Source: Alterisphingorhabdus sp051668705
GTDB taxonomy: Bacteria; Pseudomonadota; Alphaproteobacteria; Sphingomonadales; Sphingomonadaceae
NCBI RefSeq assembly: GCF_051668705.1
Contig: NZ_CP196351.1
Span: 1,116,001 to 1,180,000 of the forward strand
Reading direction: 5' to 3'
DNA: 64,000 bases
Both the position numbers and the translations under genes were made by a program. Position 1 is the stretch's first letter. The number at the start of each line of letters is the position of its first letter. Under the pieces are notes generated by a model, which saw only the letters and a list, made by a program, of their open reading frames with translations, was not told the DNA's origin and did not search any database. Below are positions 59,842-64,000 of this stretch, one piece after another.

Positions 59842-61149
59842 ATGGCATTTTGGCAAAATATAGCAGTCCTACCAGCATTGACTCTGGCGATCAGCCCGAT
59901 AGGGGCACAGGCGCAATTAAGCGATGCAGAGCAGCGCGCAGCCAATAGCGTCGAAACCAGCTTTGAGGCAGATATCACGCTGCTGGAAACCATCGTCAAC
60001 ATCAATAGCGGCACGCGCAATGCGGCGGGTAATCAAAAGGTCATGGCTGTCTTGCGGCCGGAATTTGAAGCTCTGGGCTTTGCTGTGGAATATGTGGATC
60101 AGACTGAATTTGACCGTGCAGGCCATTTCTTTGCCGTGCATAAAGGGCGTGAAGATGGCAAGAACATCCTGTTGATTGCGCATACCGACACGGTGTTTGA
60201 ACAAGACTCTGGCTTTCAGGATTTTGTACGCAATGGTGATAAAGCAACCGGCCCGGGCGTGGTTGATGACAAAGGTGGCATCATCGTTATTTTGTCTGCA
60301 TTAAAGGCTATGCAGGTGGCAGGAACATTGAAGGCAGCCAATATTGTAGTGGCTATAACTGGTGATGAAGAAGCAGTTGGCCGCCCGATCGCTGGTGCCA
60401 GAGCAGACCTTATAAAATGGGGGAAATGGGCGGATATTGCGCTCGATTTTGAAGGGCTTTCTGTTCAGGATGGCCGTGATATGGGCGTTGTTGCACGGCG
60501 GTCATCCAATAGCTGGCAATTGGTGACGCGCGGTAAGACAGGGCATAGTTCGGGTATTTTCTCGGCAAATTCTGGCGATGGCGCGATCTTTGAAATGACC
60601 CGTATATTATCGCGCTTTCGCAATGAGCTTCCGGAACCCAATTTGACTTTCAATGTCGGTCTGCTTACCGGCGGCGCAGAGGCAGCGCTGGATGAGCAGG
60701 GCCTTAAAGCCAGTGCGGCGGGCAAAACCAATATCATCCCTGCAATTGCCATTGCACGCGGTGATTTTCGCACATTGTCGGACGAACAAACAGATCGAAT
60801 CCGCAAAAAGATGCAGGCAATTGTGGCTGACCATGCACCAGTAACCGAAGCAGAAATTACTTTCAGTCAGGGCTATCCGCCCATGGCTCCAACGGACGGA
60901 AACCGTGCACTGCTGGTGCGGCTTAATGATGTGAATCGTGATCTTGGACTGGCGGAACAGCCCGAACTAGATCCTTTGAAACGCGGTGCGGGTGATGTTT
61001 CTTTTGTCGCTCGCTATGTTGATGCACTGGCCGGTATGGGACCGGGTGGGCAGGGCAGTCATGCCGACGGAGAAACGATTGACCTGTTGACGATCAAGCG
61101 ACAGGCGAAACGCGCCGCTCTTCTCATCGGGCGATTGGCCAAGGATTGA
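59842..61149 (+). CDS. Secreted M20-family metallopeptidase
   Basis: A 435-residue peptidase. A signal peptide ends near GAQAQ. Zinc-site motifs are LLIAHTDTVFE, GPGVVDDKGG and TGDEEAVGRP, with the final His in GQGSHADGETIDLLTIK. This fits the glutamate carboxypeptidase/CPG2 branch. The dimerisation domain occupies about 200-315. Periplasmic peptide or folate-type substrates are possible but not shown. It is convergent with the next gene. Confidence 0.87.
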   Translation: MAFWQNIAVLPALTLAISPIGAQAQLSDAEQRAANSVETSFEADITLLETIVNINSGTRNAAGNQKVMAVLRPEFEALGFAVEYVDQTEFDRAGHFFAVHKGREDGKNILLIAHTDTVFEQDSGFQDFVRNGDKATGPGVVDDKGGIIVILSALKAMQVAGTLKAANIVVAITGDEEAVGRPIAGARADLIKWGKWADIALDFEGLSVQDGRDMGVVARRSSNSWQLVTRGKTGHSSGIFSANSGDGAIFEMTRILSRFRNELPEPNLTFNVGLLTGGAEAALDEQGLKASAAGKTNIIPAIAIARGDFRTLSDEQTDRIRKKMQAIVADHAPVTEAEITFSQGYPPMAPTDGNRALLVRLNDVNRDLGLAEQPELDPLKRGAGDVSFVARYVDALAGMGPGGQGSHADGETIDLLTIKRQAKRAALLIGRLAKD

Positions 61150-61194
61150 GCGGACTTCGTGTTTCAACCAATTTGCCGCATATGGCTCGGACCT

Positions 61195-61704
61195 TCACTG
61201 CTTGGGCGCAGCGGGGAATTTACAACCGCGCTCCTTGCCAATGCCTTTTAGGAAGCTGCGCCGCACGACGCCGGCATATACAGCCTGATCATAACGGCGT
61301 TGCTGCGCTGCTGCGCCAGTAATCTCTCTCACAATACCGCGGAACGGGATAAGGCCGCCAAGTAGGGATTTGCCGATTGAACTAGCGGTTTTGCGGCGTT
61401 TATCTGCTTTGCTGTCCTCTTCCACAACATCAAGATCGTCACCCAACACTTTGTCCAACTTGCGCACGGCACTGCGAATATCACGGCACGTACGAATATT
61501 TTCCAGCGAATAGGGCTGTTCGACAATTTCCTGCAATTCCTTAGGTATCTCTTTTTCTTCAAGATTTAGGTCTTCAGCGGGTTGCGTTGCTACATCTTTG
61601 GCGGTTTCGGTGTCTGACTTATCCGGGTCTGCGGTTTGTGCAGAGGCCGATGTCGCCAGTAATAAAGCTGCTGCTAAGCCGGTGGTTTTGCAGAATGTGT
61701 TCAT
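61195..61704 (-). CDS. Secreted protein of unknown function
   Basis: A 169-residue protein with a signal peptide (LAAALLLATSASAQTA, cleavage near ASAQ). An acidic linker follows, then a folded-looking region with Cys in NIRTCRDIRSAVRKLDKVLG and KERGCKFP, and a glycine stretch SLLGGLIPFRGIVREI. The two Cys could form a disulfide. No family is recognised. It follows the metallopeptidase gene by 12 bases on the minus strand and may be coexpressed. Confidence 0.72.
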   Translation of the reverse strand: MNTFCKTTGLAAALLLATSASAQTADPDKSDTETAKDVATQPAEDLNLEEKEIPKELQEIVEQPYSLENIRTCRDIRSAVRKLDKVLGDDLDVVEEDSKADKRRKTASSIGKSLLGGLIPFRGIVREITGAAAQQRRYDQAVYAGVVRRSFLKGIGKERGCKFPAAPKQ

Positions 61705-61716
61705 CGTTAAATTGCC

Positions 61717-62640
61717 TTAAAGTGCACGTGCTGAAAATGTATCGCAAGATGCTGGATTGCCGTTTTCCAGGCCGGTTTGAAGCCAGCGCTTGCGCTGTGC
61801 AGAAGTACCGTGTGTGAAACTTTCTGGCATGGGGCGGCGTCCGGCATTGCGCTGTAATGTATCATCGCCAATGGCATTTGCAGCAGCCATGCCTTCGGAA
61901 ATGTCCCCTGGCTCAATGCGCTCTGCATTTCGTGCGGCCCAGACGCCGGCATAGCAATCTGCTTCCAATTCCATGCGAACCTGTAGCGCATTGCTCTCTG
62001 CCTTGCTGCTGCGCGCTTGCAAGCGCCTCACTTCTGCGGAGCGGCCTGTGATCGTTTGAATATGATGCCCAACTTCATGCGCGATGACATAGGCCTGTGC
62101 AAAGTCGCCTGCAGCTCCGAAGCGCGTCGCCAATTCGTCAAAAAATGTCGTGTCGAGATAGATGCCATTATCGGCAGGGCAATAAAATGGACCCATGGTA
62201 GATTGTGCCTGACCACAGCCGGATGTGCCCGTCTGTGAGTAGAAATTCAGCACTGTTGGCTGATAGCGCTGGCCATTTTGCTGGAAGATAGGGGCCCAAG
62301 TATCCTCTGTACTGGCCAGAACCTGACATGAGAATTTGCTTTTCTGGTCGATGGCGCAGCTTTCTTCGGCATTGCTGCCGCCAACACCAGCCGATTGCTG
62401 TCCAGCAATATCACCGCTGACACTTCCGCCTTGCAGACCGCTGAGCAGAGCCTGTGGATCAGCACCAAAAACGAATACTGCGATCAATCCTATGATGATT
62501 GTACCGATGCCGATTTTGCCGCCTCCAACAGAACGTCCGCCGCCCATTGGCAAGCGAAAGCCTCTGCCGCCAGATCCTCGTCCTGCGGAGCCGCGCTGGT
62601 CCCTTACATTCTTGCTGGTGCGATAATCATCTAGCCGCAT
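61717..62640 (-). CDS. ypfJ: YpfJ-type neutral zinc metallopeptidase
   Basis: A 307-residue protein with an N-terminal glycine-rich cytoplasmic stretch, a membrane helix at about 44-60 (IGTIIIGLIAVFVFGA), and a periplasmic domain. The zinc motif HEVGHHIQ (His188, Glu189, His192) and FYCPADNGIYLDTTFFDEL match the family. The ATG at 62640 follows GGAGGAA. Substrates are unknown. It is divergent from the patatin gene. Confidence 0.9.
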   Translation of the reverse strand: MRLDDYRTSKNVRDQRGSAGRGSGGRGFRLPMGGGRSVGGGKIGIGTIIIGLIAVFVFGADPQALLSGLQGGSVSGDIAGQQSAGVGGSNAEESCAIDQKSKFSCQVLASTEDTWAPIFQQNGQRYQPTVLNFYSQTGTSGCGQAQSTMGPFYCPADNGIYLDTTFFDELATRFGAAGDFAQAYVIAHEVGHHIQTITGRSAEVRRLQARSSKAESNALQVRMELEADCYAGVWAARNAERIEPGDISEGMAAANAIGDDTLQRNAGRRPMPESFTHGTSAQRKRWLQTGLENGNPASCDTFSARAL

Positions 62641-62811
62641 AACGGTAATTCCTCCTAGCTCGCGCCGAACAATAGAGAGATATGATAAAAAGGGGAATAG
62701 GCTTTGCGGCAATGGTTGGTGACTGTTACATTATCATCCATTCGGCGTTACGCATATTCTGATGCCAAGACATTCGTCGCCGCAAATCTGTTATATTTTA
62801 AGGTCGTCCTT

Positions 62812-64000
62812 ATGACACAATCCCCAGTGCACCCTGCTATCGCCAAACCCGCAACCATTGATCCGGAAAATTGTTCACTGCCTTTGCCTGAAACAGTTGC
62901 TCTGGTGCTTCAGGGTGGCGGTGCTTTGGGCTCCTATCAGGGCGGGGTCTATCATGCGATGGTTGAGAGCAATATCCGCATTGACTGGCTCGCAGGAATT
63001 TCTATCGGGGCGATAAACAGCGCGATTATTGCTGGAAACCGTTTCGAGGTCGCCCTTGGGCAGATGCGGGCTTTCTGGGAAGAAGTATCCGGCATATTAC
63101 CCAATTGGCTGACATTGGAAAATGATTGGACGAGAACCGCCAACCATAATTTTGGAGCGTTTACCGCAGCGACCTTTGGTGTGCCGGGATTTTATAAGCC
63201 CCATATGCTGCCACCATCTTTCGCCATTCCAGGCAGCGATAATGCGCTAAGCCTTTATGATACCAGCCCAATGATCGAAACGCTCAACCGCTATGTTGAT
63301 TGGGAGCGACTCAATGACGGCCCAATACGATTATCGGTTGGCGCGGTGAATGTAGAAACGGGCAATTTTCGTTATTTTGATACGCGATCAAAAGATGATG
63401 CGGTCAAGATTGATGCACGGCATATCATGGCGTCCGGCGCGCTGCCGCCGGGTTTTGCACCAGTGGAGATTGATGGGCAATATTATTGGGATGGCGGATT
63501 GGTGAGCAATACACCATTGGCTTATGTGCTGGAACATCAAACCGAGGATATGTTGATCTTTCAGGTTGATCTTTTCTCTGCAAGAGGGCGCATGCCCAAA
63601 AATTTTGGCGATGTGCTCAGCCGCGAAAAAGACATTCGATATTCCAGCCGTACTAGGGCGACAACAGACTATTATCTGGCGCTGCGCCGTGAACATGCGC
63701 AATTGCGTGCTCTGTTGGACAAACTGCCCGATAGCATGGCTGAAGACGAGAATGTGAAGGCGCTGCGCGCAATGACAACCGAGCAAGCCGCGAACATTGT
63801 TCATCTGATCTATCGGCCACAAAGTTGGGAAAGCGGCGCACGGGATTTTGAATTTTCACGCGCCACGATGGAGCAACATTGGCAGCAGGGGCAGGATGCT
63901 GTTCAGGCAGTTATGTCCAAACGCGGCCTTTTGGCGCGCAATATTCTTGATGGAAAGACCGATGCCTTTGATGTGCATAGCCTCACTGAAAACAGCATTG
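62812..64000 (+). CDS. Patatin-like phospholipase (3' end cut by window)
   Basis: At least 396 residues are visible. It has the anion hole GGGALGSYQGG, the nucleophile Ser64 in GISIGAINS, and the Asp of YYWDGGLVSNTP, the patatin Ser-Asp dyad. The later region (YYLALRREHAQLRALLD) suits the alphaproteobacterial DUF3734-type tail. It probably hydrolyses membrane lipid acyl chains. AAGG lies about ten bases before the ATG. The stop is beyond base 64000. Confidence 0.88.
   Translation, partial: MTQSPVHPAIAKPATIDPENCSLPLPETVALVLQGGGALGSYQGGVYHAMVESNIRIDWLAGISIGAINSAIIAGNRFEVALGQMRAFWEEVSGILPNWLTLENDWTRTANHNFGAFTAATFGVPGFYKPHMLPPSFAIPGSDNALSLYDTSPMIETLNRYVDWERLNDGPIRLSVGAVNVETGNFRYFDTRSKDDAVKIDARHIMASGALPPGFAPVEIDGQYYWDGGLVSNTPLAYVLEHQTEDMLIFQVDLFSARGRMPKNFGDVLSREKDIRYSSRTRATTDYYLALRREHAQLRALLDKLPDSMAEDENVKALRAMTTEQAANIVHLIYRPQSWESGARDFEFSRATMEQHWQQGQDAVQAVMSKRGLLARNILDGKTDAFDVHSLTENSI

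Overview
The window looks like a chromosomal core segment of an alphaproteobacterium of the order Sphingomonadales. Supporting signs are an Oar-type TonB receptor, a ChpT phosphotransferase beside a CtrA box, RpoH with its sigma-32 box, a YlxR/L7Ae fusion in the nusA-infB operon, and a PspF/PspABC locus followed by small membrane proteins. Base composition is moderate, which suggests a Sphingorhabdus/Parasphingorhabdus-like lineage rather than a GC-rich Sphingomonas. The genus is an inference. No insertion sequence, integrase, CRISPR array, rRNA or plasmid gene was seen.

Layout. 0-3.7 kb: gatC-gatA-gatB (amidotransferase for mischarged tRNAs), interrupted by an A/T-rich GIY-YIG gene that overlaps both neighbours. 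3.7-8.6 kb: tRNA-Leu(UAG), trigger factor, two ClpP genes on opposite strands, and clpX. 9-12.5 kb: a large TonB-dependent receptor. 12.7-15.3 kb (minus): rluD-like, rpoH, mtgA. 15.5-21.5 kb: chpT, then cheA-cheW-cheY-cheB-cheR behind a perfect CtrA box. 21.6-22.7 kb: a peptidoglycan amidase directly abutting RNase P RNA. 22.8-26 kb: a small membrane-peptide gene, a caspase-like/Sel1 protein, a J-domain protein and SufE. 26-30.8 kb: the phage-shock locus, with pspF divergent from a sigma-54 promoter that drives a small membrane protein, pspA, pspB, pspC and six further small TM/coiled-coil proteins. 31-43 kb: a translation and RNA cluster (rimP, nusA, rnpM-like, infB, thioesterase, rbfA, tdk, GNAT, methyltransferase, truB, rpsO, pnp). 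43-49 kb: a Vgb-like propeller, bamD, recN, ligA. 49-54.6 kb: a fatty-acid hydroxylase, a Crp/Fnr regulator, a DUF2459-like protein, prmA, an SDR and a soluble globin-like chemoreceptor. 54.8-57.5 kb: sdhC-sdhD-sdhA, closed by a terminator with no sdhB. 57.6-64 kb: creD, a PH-domain protein, an M20 peptidase, a secreted protein of unknown function, a YpfJ-type metallopeptidase and a patatin cut by the window end.

How the genes connect. The chemotaxis operon and the chemoreceptor 33 kb away both carry CtrA-type boxes, and chpT, part of the CtrA phosphorelay, sits beside the operon. This suggests motility tied to the cell cycle. Protein quality control (tig, ClpP, ClpX, RpoH) and envelope integrity (MtgA, amidase, BamD, Psp proteins) are both well represented. 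The least explained parts are the tandem Psp-associated membrane proteins, the GIY-YIG gene inside gatCAB, the caspase-Sel1 protein and the CheA with a decayed receiver domain.
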